Source: Isoetes taiwanensis
Taxonomy: Eukaryota; Streptophyta; Lycopodiopsida; Isoetales; Isoetaceae
Reading direction: 5' to 3'
NCBI GenBank assembly: GCA_021234155.1
Contig: JAJEKV010000050.1
Coordinates: 6,969,199-7,033,198, forward strand
Length of the DNA: 64,000 nucleotides
In this document: positions 1 to 10,496 of the stretch, in pieces
Position numbering within the stretch: the first letter of the stretch is position 1
Layout of the letters: each line of letters opens with the position of its first letter
Notes under the pieces: model-generated
Seen by the model: only the letters and a program-made list of their open reading frames with translations
Told to the model about the DNA's origin: nothing
Database searches by the model: none
Program-made: the position numbers and the translations under genes

Positions 1-1172
1 ACTTATAGCCAAGCAAGTAGCGCCCTAGGGGACAACTTGCAAGTGTGCACACATTTATCAATGTGCGCACTTTAGACCTTTAACCATTAAAAGGCATACC
101 AAGGGTCATGGAAACCCTAACCCTAACTGATAGCCTACATAAGGCCACTAAACCCTAACTTTCCCTTTTTCGTCCACAGATCTTCCGAGCTCCGTTTCGC
201 GCATTTCAAGAGTCAATTCCGACTCCCAAGATCTGCCTGAACGCCCCAGCTCGTCAGACTTCCTTTCTGACCGCATCTCCAAGCAAGACAGCGACATGGA
301 AGCATTCCGAGCAAGAAGAGCGAACCAAGGACCAGGTATTTCGTCAATTCAATAGCCTAATCTGCCTTCCAGACACAGAGTTAGCAGGTTTAGCCTATTG
401 AATTGCCCATAGCAGCCACATAGAACCCTAGATAGCGAGCCCTAACTAAAGAACATAACTTCTATGATATAGATTAGATATTATTCTTTAGTTTACGTGA
501 TGATATCGATGTATGGACGATCTCTGTGGACTCATTGTATTGGGAAGGGGGTAGAGACCTACTGACCTAATAGTTGATGCTCCTAGCTAGTCCCTTTAGT
601 GCATTACTAGTATTGCCTGTGTACAAGAACCACACACCGGTTGTGGGTGAAGGGGCCGGCCCGGCTCATAAGAAGGTTCGTGTTCGACTCTTGAGCGATC
701 CCTCCGTGTGTGTAAAGTCTACCGGGGATCACTGTGGACTAGGTCTAATGGCTTGCCACTGAGTGTGGGTAAGGCATGGGCTCGACACCCGTGGAGTGAT
801 GCGTCACTCTCCATTGGGTTCAAGTCGAATAAGGGCGGTGGCCCTCTAGTCACCTTGAGTCAGCATGTAGATCTCTGGAGGGAGTGATCCCTACCGCCCC
901 CATCGGGGCGGGAGATGCAACCCGGGGAATAGCCCCTTTGGCTATGCATCCGGCGGAGGCTACAGTCAGTCCCAACACTCTTCAACCTACTCGCAAAAGT
1001 ATGCACGGGAGGGGCGGATGGAGTGGACTACCCTAAGCCATGTTCTTATGCCAGCCAAATCCATTGCCATGAATTCTGTCTGCAATGACCTCTGGAGACC
1101 CAAGCTTGTCAGTCATCCCCTTGAGTCTGAGCCTTGGGTAGGATTCCCCATGTGATGTCTTGATCAATGTCT
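1..1172 (+). repeat. LTR-A copy 1, left part (plus orientation)
   Basis: This is the reverse complement of the right-hand four fifths of the LTR copies at 28722, 36252 and 43579, for example the stretch from the GCGCCCTAGG motif to the GGATTCCCCATGTGATG motif. The LTR start lies outside the window. Similarity ends near 1172 because an insert interrupts the LTR; the rest of the same LTR resumes at 3433. A telomere-like TTAGGGTTAGGG motif seen in the other copies is internal to the LTR and is not a telomere. Confidence 0.85.
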
Positions 1173-1556
1173 ATCCTATATTATAAAATTTTAGTGTATG
1201 TCCTGTCTTGAATGGCCCTAGATTGGGCGGTGAGATTCCGCCAGCCCCGTGGCATCATCCGCATCGTTTCCTAATTACCTTTCCTAGGGTTTTTTTTTTT
1301 TTGGCGCAGGAGCAACTTAGGTTAAGCTTGGCTATGGCGGAATGTTTTCCCTTACTCGATTTTGCATCTATCTCCTCTCTCGTATAGTTTCAAAGGCGGC
1401 TAACGCTTGAGCATCTCATCTTGAGTTCTCGATGATGGCTATGGCGGGCTAGGTAGCTATGACTATGGCATGCCATGGTGAAGGCGGGTGGAAGCTTCAG
1501 AACAGCAGAGGTGAAGGTGTGAAGGTGTAAAACAAGAAGGCGGAATAGATTATTTA

Positions 1557-2122
1557 GTGCTGGGCATGGGGCAAGGTTACGAAGAGGGATCTTCGCCGGA
1601 TCTGCAAGTGGCTATTGCAAGAAGTAATTCATCTGCTAGCGTTTCTTCGTTGGGAAAGTCCATAAATCAGAAAGGAGAGGCCATAGCCGAGGCTCACAGA
1701 GGCAGAGTAGAGGCCGAAGCGCATGCTTTCTTGGAAGCTTCCACCCGCAAGATTGAAGCTCGAGCTCAAAGAATGCAGGTACTCTAACCTAACTTATTTT
1801 CCACTTTTTTTCATTCAGTATACACTATAATACCAAATAAGACGTCTGAAGCAATACAATACAAAATACAGGCAGAAGCAGAGCGGGCTAGAATGCACGA
1901 GGAATCCCGTGCATTGGATTTCAGAAGGCGAGAAGAACAACGTGCAGATCAGATTCTTCACTGCGCTCAGGTAGAATTTTACTTAACTTACTTAGGCTTT
2001 TATGTATTATTTTTCATTACAATTTTTGTTTAGAAATGCAGATGAAAGCAGAGAGACTGCTGTGTACAGCTCGGGAGAAGGCTCTCAAAATCAAGTCCCA
2101 AGCTGCTGAAGAGACAGAGAAG
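1557..2122 (+). pseudogene. Coiled-coil protein gene fragment, three phase-0 exons
   Basis: Exons can be read at 1557-1778 (74 codons), 1872-1970 (33 codons) and 2042-2122 (27 codons). They are separated by introns with GT starts (CAG|GTACTC, CAG|GTAGAA) and AG ends (ACAG|GCAG, GCAG|ATGA), and every junction is in phase 0. The product is rich in Ala, Glu, Arg and Gln with heptad-like spacing (EAEAHAF, KIEARAQRMQ, AEAERARMHEE), so a long coiled coil is expected from about residue 35 on. The start could be Met1 or the internal MGQGYEE three codons later. The frame then runs into the PPR fragment without a stop, or exon 3 ends at AAG|GTTG. I do not recognise the family. The gene lacks a 3' end here and sits inside an LTR, so it is probably a captured fragment. 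Confidence 0.55.
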
Positions 2123-2128
2123 GTTGTT

Positions 2129-2577
2129 GCTGATGCAATTACATGGAATGCATTGTTTTCTGCATATGTACACTATGGATGTGGAATGAGATCTCATGGA
2201 ATGTTATCCTTATGGCATATGCTCAGAATGGGCATGGAAAGGAGGCTCTTCAGCTTTTTAATTAAATGCGATGGAAAGGTATGAAGCCAGGACCCGATGA
2301 CCTTTATTCTTTTTTTGATGCATGCGCCAATGAAGCGACCACAACTAAAAAGCGGTGCATACCAAGATTCTGGATGAAGGATTGGAAGTAGAAACAGTTT
2401 TGACCAACCCTTTAATTGAAGTGTATGGGATATGTGGTGATATAGAAAATGCAAGTATTCTTTTTGACAGAATGACTATGTGTAATGCTGTTTCTTGGAC
2501 CTCAATGGTGGCCATATATGCTCAGCATGGCCATGGTAGAAAGGCCCTTAGATTGTTGAAAGAAATGCACCAGCATT
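2129..2577 (+). pseudogene. PPR (PLS-type) protein fragment, frameshifted
   Basis: Several frames give PPR repeat sequence. One starts with ITWNALFSAYVHYG. A second (from ~2179) reads EISWNVILMAYAQNGHGKEAL, then a TAA stop at a position where a CAA codon would fit, then RWKGMKPGP. A third (2355-2577) reads LIEVYGICGDIENASILFDRM followed by NAVSWTSMVAIYAQHGHGRKAL. The xSWTxMVxxYxQHGxGxxAL signature and the alternation of repeat types are those of organellar RNA-binding PLS-class PPR proteins. An N-terminal targeting peptide and any E/DYW tail are missing. At least two frame changes and one stop make it a pseudogene, unless some indels are assembly errors. Confidence 0.75.
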
Positions 2578-3432
2578 AGAACATTGCAAGAAGCAAAGAT
2601 CGTGCCACAAAATGAACAGGTTGTGCTAAAGCACATGCAAGAACTTATAGAATCTGTAAATTGCCACTAAATGTTTAATATAAGGAGATCCTCTAAGATT
2701 CCTTTGGGTAGGTGCGTTTTATCTGATGCATTGCCACATTCAGTTTGGCCTTTGTATTTTTCATGCCATTTTGTACTGGCATAATAGTCCCTTTATTCTC
2801 AAGTAGACTGGACTTTAATCATTTTATGCAGTGTTTTGATTCAGATTAAGTCAAGGATAATCTGCTGGAAATGCAAGTGCAATATAATGCGGCATTAATT
2901 GAACAACTTAACATGATTTTACAAAGGCTCCAAGTTCTGCCGAGGACTCTAACTATAAACTCCAGACTAAGTTATCAGGAAACCATCTGTATTTTGTTTA
3001 TGCAAAAGGATATGCCCCGCCTTATTTGATTTCCTTATTTGACTATTTTTGTTATAGGGAACAACATATTGCATTAAATTGTATAGGAAAACTTATAAAC
3101 AAGAGTTCTTCAAGAGGTTTTATTCTTAGATTCAATCAATATAAGTAGGATTTTCCATATCTTTATCATTCAATTTAATTCAAAGTAGCAACCAATGATG
3201 ATTTCTTAGTGCATGTACAATGGATTATTTAGGTGGTTCTAGATTTTTGCAATACTTACAAACTAATGAGTGTTAATATTGCTCATTCGTTGGGTACAAT
3301 GTTTCTTGAAGCAATAAGATTGTCAAATTCACAAGTAGGTAACACATCAATTTACCCGGACAACATTCATAGACAAACATTCCATGTCCAAATACATGGA
3401 ATGCCCACCGAAGGTGGGCAATTTCCTAGTGT

Positions 3433-3652
3433 AGATATGTGATGAGCCATCCTTCGAGATGGTTATGTGATGTTGATGTTGTATACTGACATGTATGTTT
3501 ACGCTTCCGCAGCTAGGTAGGCCACGAGGAAGGCGATTAAATGACCCCTTATTCTTCCCACCGAACTCATCAAGGTTGCGGTGATACGTGGAGGGCCCCA
3601 AGATCGAGATGGAGCTGGTATGGGGATGAACTCTGTTTGTATATGGTGCCTT
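3433..3652 (+). repeat. LTR-A copy 1, right part; arm of a palindrome
   Basis: This is the reverse complement of the first ~230 bases of the LTR-A consensus (the ATGAGCCATCC, ACATGTATGTTTACGC and GGTATGGGGATGAACT motifs). It faces the next LTR, which begins at 3653 in the opposite orientation, so 3433-3652 and 3653-3905 form an imperfect inverted repeat. The last ~30 bases of the plus-oriented LTR, including the GGACGTCACA end, are missing at the junction. Confidence 0.75.
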
Positions 3653-4063
3653 TGTGGCGTCCCCTACTCATATCACGGTGCCCGCACCGTATACAAATAG
3701 GGAGTTCATCCCCATACCAGCTCCATAATCGATACTGAAGGCCCTCCACGATTATCACTTTGCAACCTTGATGAGTTCGATGGGGAAGAATGAAGGGTCA
3801 TTTACCCCTGCCTTCCTCGTGGCCTACCTAGTTGCGAAGCGTAAAACATACATGTCAAGATACAACATCAACATCACATATATAACCATCTCGGCGATGG
3901 CTCATCACATATCTCGCATAGACAAAGATCAGTACATCACATGCGGAATCCTACCCAAGGCTCAGACTCAAGGGGATGACTGACAAGCTTGGGTCTTCAG
4001 AGGTCATTGCAGACAGAATTCATGGCAATGGATTTGGCTGGCATAAGAACATGGCTTAGGGTA

Positions 4064-6278
4064 AGGTGGGTGCCCCATGAATGGTGAACTTAAGGAAAAA
4101 ATGCTTGAAAATCAACAATCCTAAAGCCAAAATATGAAGTTTTTATACCTGCATGTGCCCCTTAACTTAGAGACCCAATTTGCCAAATCTTGTTCCTGTA
4201 CACCACAATTACCCAGCAAATGAGAGGGGGTTCAGACCCCCATATGGTGCTAGTTTCTCTTCAATGGTGCAGTTTAAGAATGTGAGTCCAGGTTCCTCAA
4301 TGGTGCATAAAATTGTTGCCAATGGTAACTCAAACTCACCCTAATGTCGACACCACTGAACTATACATAGGCATGCTACCAGCCTAAATGGTGATATCTA
4401 TAACTCTGTGTGGCTATATTAAATACTTGAATAAACTTGTAACTTCAAAGGAATTGAATCCCTATTGGCCAACTTTTTGGCAAATTACCACTATCCTAGC
4501 CTGCAAAGTGAATCTCAGAATTAGTTTATGGATTAACAAACTTCATTCAAACAATTGAAATATCATAAAGGATGACCCTACCTGTTGGAGGGATCCTATC
4601 ATAAGCAAATAAGATTGAGAGAGCGTCAAAGCATTCAGAACACATCAGTGCAACAACCATTCCAAATCTCAATAAACATTAACTGTAATAAATTATAAAG
4701 AATTGGAGTACATCAGAGCTGCATTATATTAATTTTAAATGAATTGGAGTACAACATTCTTACCTCTTAAAGAAGGTATTCTTGAGTAAAATCAGTTTTA
4801 TAATCCTAAGCAATATAATTAGAAAGGATTGATAACAGTAGTTGTAGAAGGGGCATTTGAAATCTGTACCTCAAAATACCCTTCTGGCATCTGCTAGAAA
4901 ATGATGCATCCTTACTCCTGCACGCACTTCCACTTTTCAAAAATGTGATCTGCACCAAGCACCACAATAATGAGAATGAGCAATGATGAGACATGATGCT
5001 TTGCTATAAAGAATTGTACATCAGAACCTCAGTAGCCTCACCGTCACAGCATTAGAGAGCAGTCTCTAGTATTCAAGTCTGTTATATTCATTCAGATTTG
5101 AATGGAAATATACCAAACCAAAGCTCTATCCAGTTCTGGAGAAACAATATAAACAAAAACGAAAATTAGAAGCTGAATGATATGTGGTTCAAGCCTGCAT
5201 GATATGCTTAGTGTGTAATATATACCACCAAGATATTTTTGGAACAAGGCTCTCTCTCCATGCCTAGCTTCCAGAAGCTGCCAGAAAGTATACTGATTAC
5301 TAACAATTACCAGATAAAAAATTTAGCACATAATTTTCTGGATTATCATACCACTGTAGCTCTTTTTGAAAGATATAGAATCTAATTTGGCTATAGCATC
5401 CAGCAACCAAGAACCCCGCTAAACATGCAAAGACATCTATCCTTTTTCCAGTTTGCCAGAACTTCATTTCTCTGTAGCCTGCTATACCAGCTCATAATCT
5501 GCAATAATAGAACAAATGGCTCATAGATCTGCCCATAAATAAAAAAAATACCAGTGCACTTAAATCATGATCTACAACAGCATGAATTCTTTTAGGCAGA
5601 AATACCTTAGGGCCTGAAAGATCTACTCATTTTAGGGGGAAGAGTAGGTAATTCATCAGCAACAAGGAGTTCAAGATTCTTTGGAGGAAAAGCTACATGA
5701 CGATTCCCTCTAAGAAGCTTTTCTAGTCTCAGCTCGGCTTTGTTTACTCCATTTATACCTGCAAGCAAGATAACTAACACAGAATCAAGGGTCCTGGACT
5801 CTTCCAGGTCAGTGATCCATCCCAACTGCAGCTAAGATCTTGCCAAGGAGGCTCCATGTCATTGATCCGGATGATGTCTAGTTGAAATGAGGCGCCAAAT
5901 CCATGAAAGACCTCCAAGTTTTGGAGGGAAATGTGAAGAATAGGCATTCCAATGGTTTCTGAAGTAAAGTTCGAGCAAAATTCGCTCTAAAATAAGGGAA
6001 TCCATGGAGGAATCCATGGTTTTGCAAGAGGGAAATACAAGAGCCATCAAGATCCGAAACACTCGCCACATGGTGTAACTGCCTAACCACTATGGAGTCT
6101 ATCTGTCGCCATCGCCAAAGTTAGCGTTTGCCATCGTGGAGAGTAGGGTTAGGGTTCCCGAACAATAACCCTCGCTTTTGAGGAGTCTCGGTGCGCCAAT
6201 AAAGTGAAGCCGCCTCACAAAAAATTTCCATTTGGGGCGCCAATATTGGGGGCGTCACCAATGATGGGGCACCCACCT
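4064..6278. mobile_element. TA-flanked TIR DNA transposon, non-autonomous
   Basis: The left end is AGGTGGGTGCCCCAT (4064-4078) and the right end is its perfect reverse complement (6264-6278); similarity continues a few bases inward to TGGTGA with mismatches. TA lies on both sides (4062-4063 and 6279-6280). The same LTR at 29115-29116 has the uninterrupted site AGGGTAGTCC, which proves insertion with a TA duplication. Tc1/mariner-like elements duplicate TA, but I see no transposase. The interior holds fragments that look like captured exons on the minus strand. Length is 2215 bases. Confidence 0.9.
5607..6150 (-). pseudogene. Possible captured gene fragment in the TIR element
   Basis: Reading the minus strand, an open stretch at 6120-5878 (HVASVSDLDGSCISLLQ) is followed by a frame ending in RSFRP and a stop at 5607. 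Just upstream of the last part, the motif CTTGCAG followed by GTATAAATGG looks like a splice acceptor near 5763, so the final exon would encode about 50 residues including NKAELRLEKLLRGNRHVAF and LPTLPPKMSRSFRP. I do not recognise the protein. Its position inside TIRs suggests gene-fragment capture of the Pack type. Coding status is uncertain. Confidence 0.35.
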
Positions 6279-7380
6279 TAGTCCACTCCATCCGCCCCTC
6301 ACATGCACACTTTGCGAGTAGGTTGAAGAGTGTTGGGACCTGTTTGTAGCCCGCCGGATGCATAGCCAAAGGGGCTATTCTGGGTTGCATCTCCCCGCCC
6401 GATGGGGCAGTAGGGATCACTCCCTCGAGAGATCTACATCTTTGACTCAAGGTGACTAGAGGGCCACCGCCCTTATTCGACTTGAACCCAATGGAGAGTG
6501 ACGCATCACTCCACAGGTGTCGAGCCCATGCCTTACCCACACTGTTGGCAAGCCATTAGACCTAGTCCACAAAGTGATCCCCGTAGACTTTACACACACG
6601 GGGGATCGTTCAAGAGTCGAACACGAACCTCCTTATGAGCCGGTCGGCCCCTTCACCCACAACCGGTGTGGTTCTTGTACCACAGGCGAATACTAGTAAT
6701 GCACTAAAGGGACTAGCTAGGAGCATCAACTACTAGGGTCAGTAGGTCTCTACCCCCTTCCCAATACAATGAGTCCACAAAGATCGTCCATACATCAAGA
6801 TCATCCGCGTAACTAAAGAATAATATCTAATCTATAGCATAGAAGTTATGTTCTTTAGTGAGGGCTCGCTATCTAGGGTTCTATGTGGCTGCTATGGGCA
6901 ATTCAATAGGCTAAACCTGCTAACTCTGTGCCCGGAAGGCGGATTAGGCTATTGAATTGACGAAATACCTGGTCCTTGGTTGCTCCTCTTGCTCAGAATG
7001 CTTCCATGTCGCTGTCTTGCTTGGAGATGCGGTCAGAAAGGAAGTTTGACGAGCTGGGGCGTTCAGGCAGATCTTGGGAGTCGGAATTGACTCTTGAAAC
7101 GCCAGCGAAACGGAGCTCGGAAGGTCTGTGGACGAAAAAGGGAAAGTTAGGGTTTGGTGGCCTTATGTAGGATAGCAGTTAGGGTTAGGGTTTCCATGAC
7201 CCTTGGTATTCTAAAGTGCGCACATTGATAAATGTGTGCACACATGCAAGTTGCCCCCTAGGGCGCTACTTGCTTGGCTATACATCGGCATTACCGTCAC
7301 TTGGAATGGCGTGTACACATGATTTTTCCAATGCAATGCGGTATACGCCTTGAGACCGATATCGTGATCGGAACGCCACA

Positions 7381-7390
7381 TTCTCCCCTT
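7381..7390 (-). other. Polypurine tract of the LTR-A element
   Basis: On the minus strand AAGGGGAGAA directly precedes the LTR start TGTGGCG. This is the normal position of the plus-strand primer of an LTR retrotransposon. The LTR copies at 28722, 36252 and 43579 lack such a tract next to the corresponding end. Confidence 0.75.
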
Positions 7391-10300
7391 AAAATGATGT
7401 TTGTCCGCAAAGATCGGGTTCTCCCACCTTGGGATCTTCTTAACCCGCAATCAACTTGATGCATACAATTTATTATTATTATACTTACACAATTATTAGA
7501 ATTACTGTAGGGTAATGTTTAAGACATTACTGTACTATTTCATTATCCAATTAACTTATCACTTCATAACTTAATCAACGCAAGGTAATTACTAACCTTA
7601 CTTAATACAACATTTAAGTTTATCAAAGTTTATCAATTTCATACAAAATGTACACTTCCAAGGTACTCTTCATCCCTTGCAACACGTTTTAACAAAATTC
7701 GTGTTGCAAGTCTTTGCACCTTGAAATCCTGCATTAATTTTACAATATCTATAATTACATATTTACTAGCTTACTCAAGATTTAAGCGATTAGTTCAATG
7801 GTAGAAATCACAACTACTCTAGAACTATCTATACAAGTGCTCGTGATGCGACTCCCCGCTGGTTCTTCGTTCTCATTGGCCTCCTGGAATCACACCACGC
7901 TAGAATATTAATGTAAAGTTGGTTATAAAGGGAACCACCCCATCTATCTACATGAATGCATGACTAATCTCCCTGGTAGGAAGAGGATGCTTCTTCCATC
8001 GTGGGCCGTGGAGACAAATCCCTATAATGCCTATATGACGCTCATGCCTACACCTTTAGTTGCCCGAGGCGTGGAGGATAGGGTCCTTCCCGTATTTGGG
8101 CATGAAGGATAGGGTCCTCCCCGTAGGGCATTGACTAGAGGTGCTTTCCTATCAATGCATTCCCTGAATGACCTCTTATCTCTCGAGGGTCGCGTCTACT
8201 TCCGCGGGCGGAAGTAGACTTTTTAATCTACCTTCCACTCATCCAAGCGAACCGCGGTCATGCCTCGCATTGACATTACACCACGTCCTAGAGATCACCG
8301 TAGTGGTCCCATCATCGGTAAATCACGCATGCAACCCATACCTAGCATAGGTCATCGTGAATTAACTTGAAACCCCGCATGATTTCTGCTGGCTTCTTTA
8401 ATGCATGCGATTAATATAATTACCCTAAGGTTATCATGATATCGGATACGTTACTTCCGATAGTACAATTATATTTACTCTAAGCTTTATAATATTTAAC
8501 GACTTTTAGATCGCGATTATTTAAACAATAATCCTGATTTAGACCTATTGTTACATAGACAAGGTTTTAATTATCATACACAAGAATTAGATGTGCTTCT
8601 TATTCTCTTCCTTGGGTCCTGCATTACCCTTGGAAGTATATCCCTAAGATGCACCTAAGTATATCTGAATTCTATTTTCTATTTACATTTAGAAGGACCC
8701 CGAGGTCATACAGCTATCCTTGGAAGGAATTGCATCCTTGCGAAGGATTAATTAACATGCTACCTCACATCATCGTTGTTATTTAACTTATTTCCCTATG
8801 ATACATATACGTACAGCAAATTCTATGCAGTTATTAGGATCTATATTTAACTTATCAATAAGACACATTAAAGCTTATAATGCATGCGCACACCTTACCT
8901 AAGGCTAGAACGCATCCACCCATTGAGCCGGCATCGAGTAATTTGGAGATGACTTGGTCGTTGCATTGCTCCCATAGTTTTGCTCCACTTCATTGGTGTA
9001 GTTAGCTATCACGTCCATCTCGCACGTTGAAGGCCTCCTGTTCATTCGCTTCGGTTCTATTCGGTCAATTCGATGGCCCTTCGATCCCTAAGATGCAAGT
9101 ACGTTCAATCATAAGATTGAGCCCCCCCACTTTCTTGAAAAGAAAATTCCCTTCAATGACGTTGTACACACGAGCCATATCTATTCTCCCCCCTTAAGAG
9201 GTTATACGCTTCTTACTTAGCGCATTAATTTACTAACCCTAGCTAACATATATAACTATCTAAAATGGATGCACATATTATATTATCATTTATTTCAATA
9301 TAGTTATGGGTTACCTACTTAGTTAGAACGATTCTAAACCACAAGGTTTTGTCATCATGACAATTCCTCTTGTCTCAAAAGACTATTTGATTACTATAAT
9401 TCTTATTTTAGTTGTACCTTGCATGTACTATTCTTTTGTATTCTAGAGATTCCCACTTTCTTAGTTATTTAAACTCTTGGAATATTCCTACCAATCGAAT
9501 TGATGCCATCGTAACAAGTTGGCCGGATTTGCTAGATTACTTCTTTTCTTTTGGTTGGATTATTCTTTTGGAGGTACTAGATTTATACATGGTCAACAAT
9601 TATCCTAGTAATGGTTCCTTCTTAGCGAGGTGATCAATCTCACCAAGTGGTTTCAATATGTTGGATGTTTGTTAACAATCGTGTATAATTTTAGTTACTC
9701 TTATGCGTTTCCTTCCCAATACTTGGCGCTTAGCTCAATATTGGGGCAATCCTTTCGGCGAGAATATCTAAAAAAATGCCTTCTAATCCCAATATGGATG
9801 TTACCATCCATATATTTAACCTACTAGGCCCCATGGCCTTAGATCCTTGAGCTTGCTAGAAGCTCATCCACTCGTTGCCTGCTTGAAGCAAAGAAGGTAA
9901 CGCTCTTCCCGAAGTCGCCGATACTTCCTCCTTGAAAGCATGGTTTCATTAATTAGAGAAATTTCGTTTTCTCGTTTGACAACGAAATAGGTCGTGGTCA
10001 CCCCTGGGATGGTAAGAAATGATTCCTCTCAACCAAAACAAAGCGTCAATAATACTAAGTTCAGCGCGAAAAAATAAGACGCGCCATAATTTGACACTAG
10101 GCATGTAGCCCAAAGCTGTCATGACAAGAATCTGAGGGGTTTGAGCATCATCACGAGTGGTCGTAAGGATCGCCATTGCGATTCTTGCGAGAACAAGTGA
10201 AGGCAGAATACAATAAGCACATTGTGTGCATCGTGGTCAAATTACCATCCGGGGTTGTATAAGCGGTGTACTGTAATCGCGACCATGATCTCTCGACTAC

Positions 10301-10440
10301 TTTGTTTATCCAATTCAAAGTTGAGATAGCTTAAAAGCATAGTGAACAAAAAAGTTTAACACATATCTTGAACTCAAAAGCATAACTTCGTATTGAACAT
10401 GAAAACAGTGAAAATGTTATAACAAAAAAACTGCTTACAA
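7391..10440. other. AT-rich internal region without recognised genes
   Basis: About 3 kb between the polypurine tract and the methyltransferase-like gene. Short open frames at 9412-9827 (plus) have no recognisable motif and I do not count them as genes. This stretch has no counterpart in the tandem units at 30-47 kb, where a captured exon and rDNA spacer occupy the equivalent place. I see no RT, RNase H or integrase motif in it. Confidence 0.5.
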
Positions 10441-10496
10441 AATGCTCAAAGACAAAGGCGGTTACATCACCGAAGTCTCAAATACGGTCCTCCGGA

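Larger units (their letters stand above)
1173..3432. other. 2.26-kb insert inside LTR-A copy 1
   Basis: The LTR consensus is interrupted between the bases matching GTCTAT (near 1172) and ATGTGATGAGCC (near 3437). The insert carries plus-strand coiled-coil exons and a PPR fragment in its first 1.4 kb. From about 2650 to 3430 it is AT-rich and I see no gene. I could not find clear terminal inverted repeats or a target duplication, so its mechanism is unknown; a gene-capturing DNA element or a host fragment joined by recombination are both possible. Confidence 0.6.
3653..7380 (-). repeat. LTR-A copy 2 (minus orientation), split by a TIR element
   Basis: LTR sequence occupies 3653-4063 and 6279-7380; the 2.2 kb between is a separate transposon. 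On the minus strand the LTR starts TGTGGCGTTCC at 7380, a variant of the TGTGACG start of the other copies, and ends near 3653 with the GACGCCACA variant. The bases right beside its 5' end on the internal side (7381-7390) form a polypurine tract, so this is the 3' LTR of the minus-strand element whose 5' LTR is at 28722-30163. Confidence 0.85.

Noticed and set aside
7780-7850. tRNA-like stretch (GATTAGTTCAATGGTAGAA)
   Set aside because: Resembles a tRNA-Gly A box but there is no B box, anticodon arm or closing acceptor stem.
9412-9827. Two adjacent plus-strand frames of 65-73 codons
   Set aside because: AT-rich, no motif, no splice or promoter context; treated as chance.
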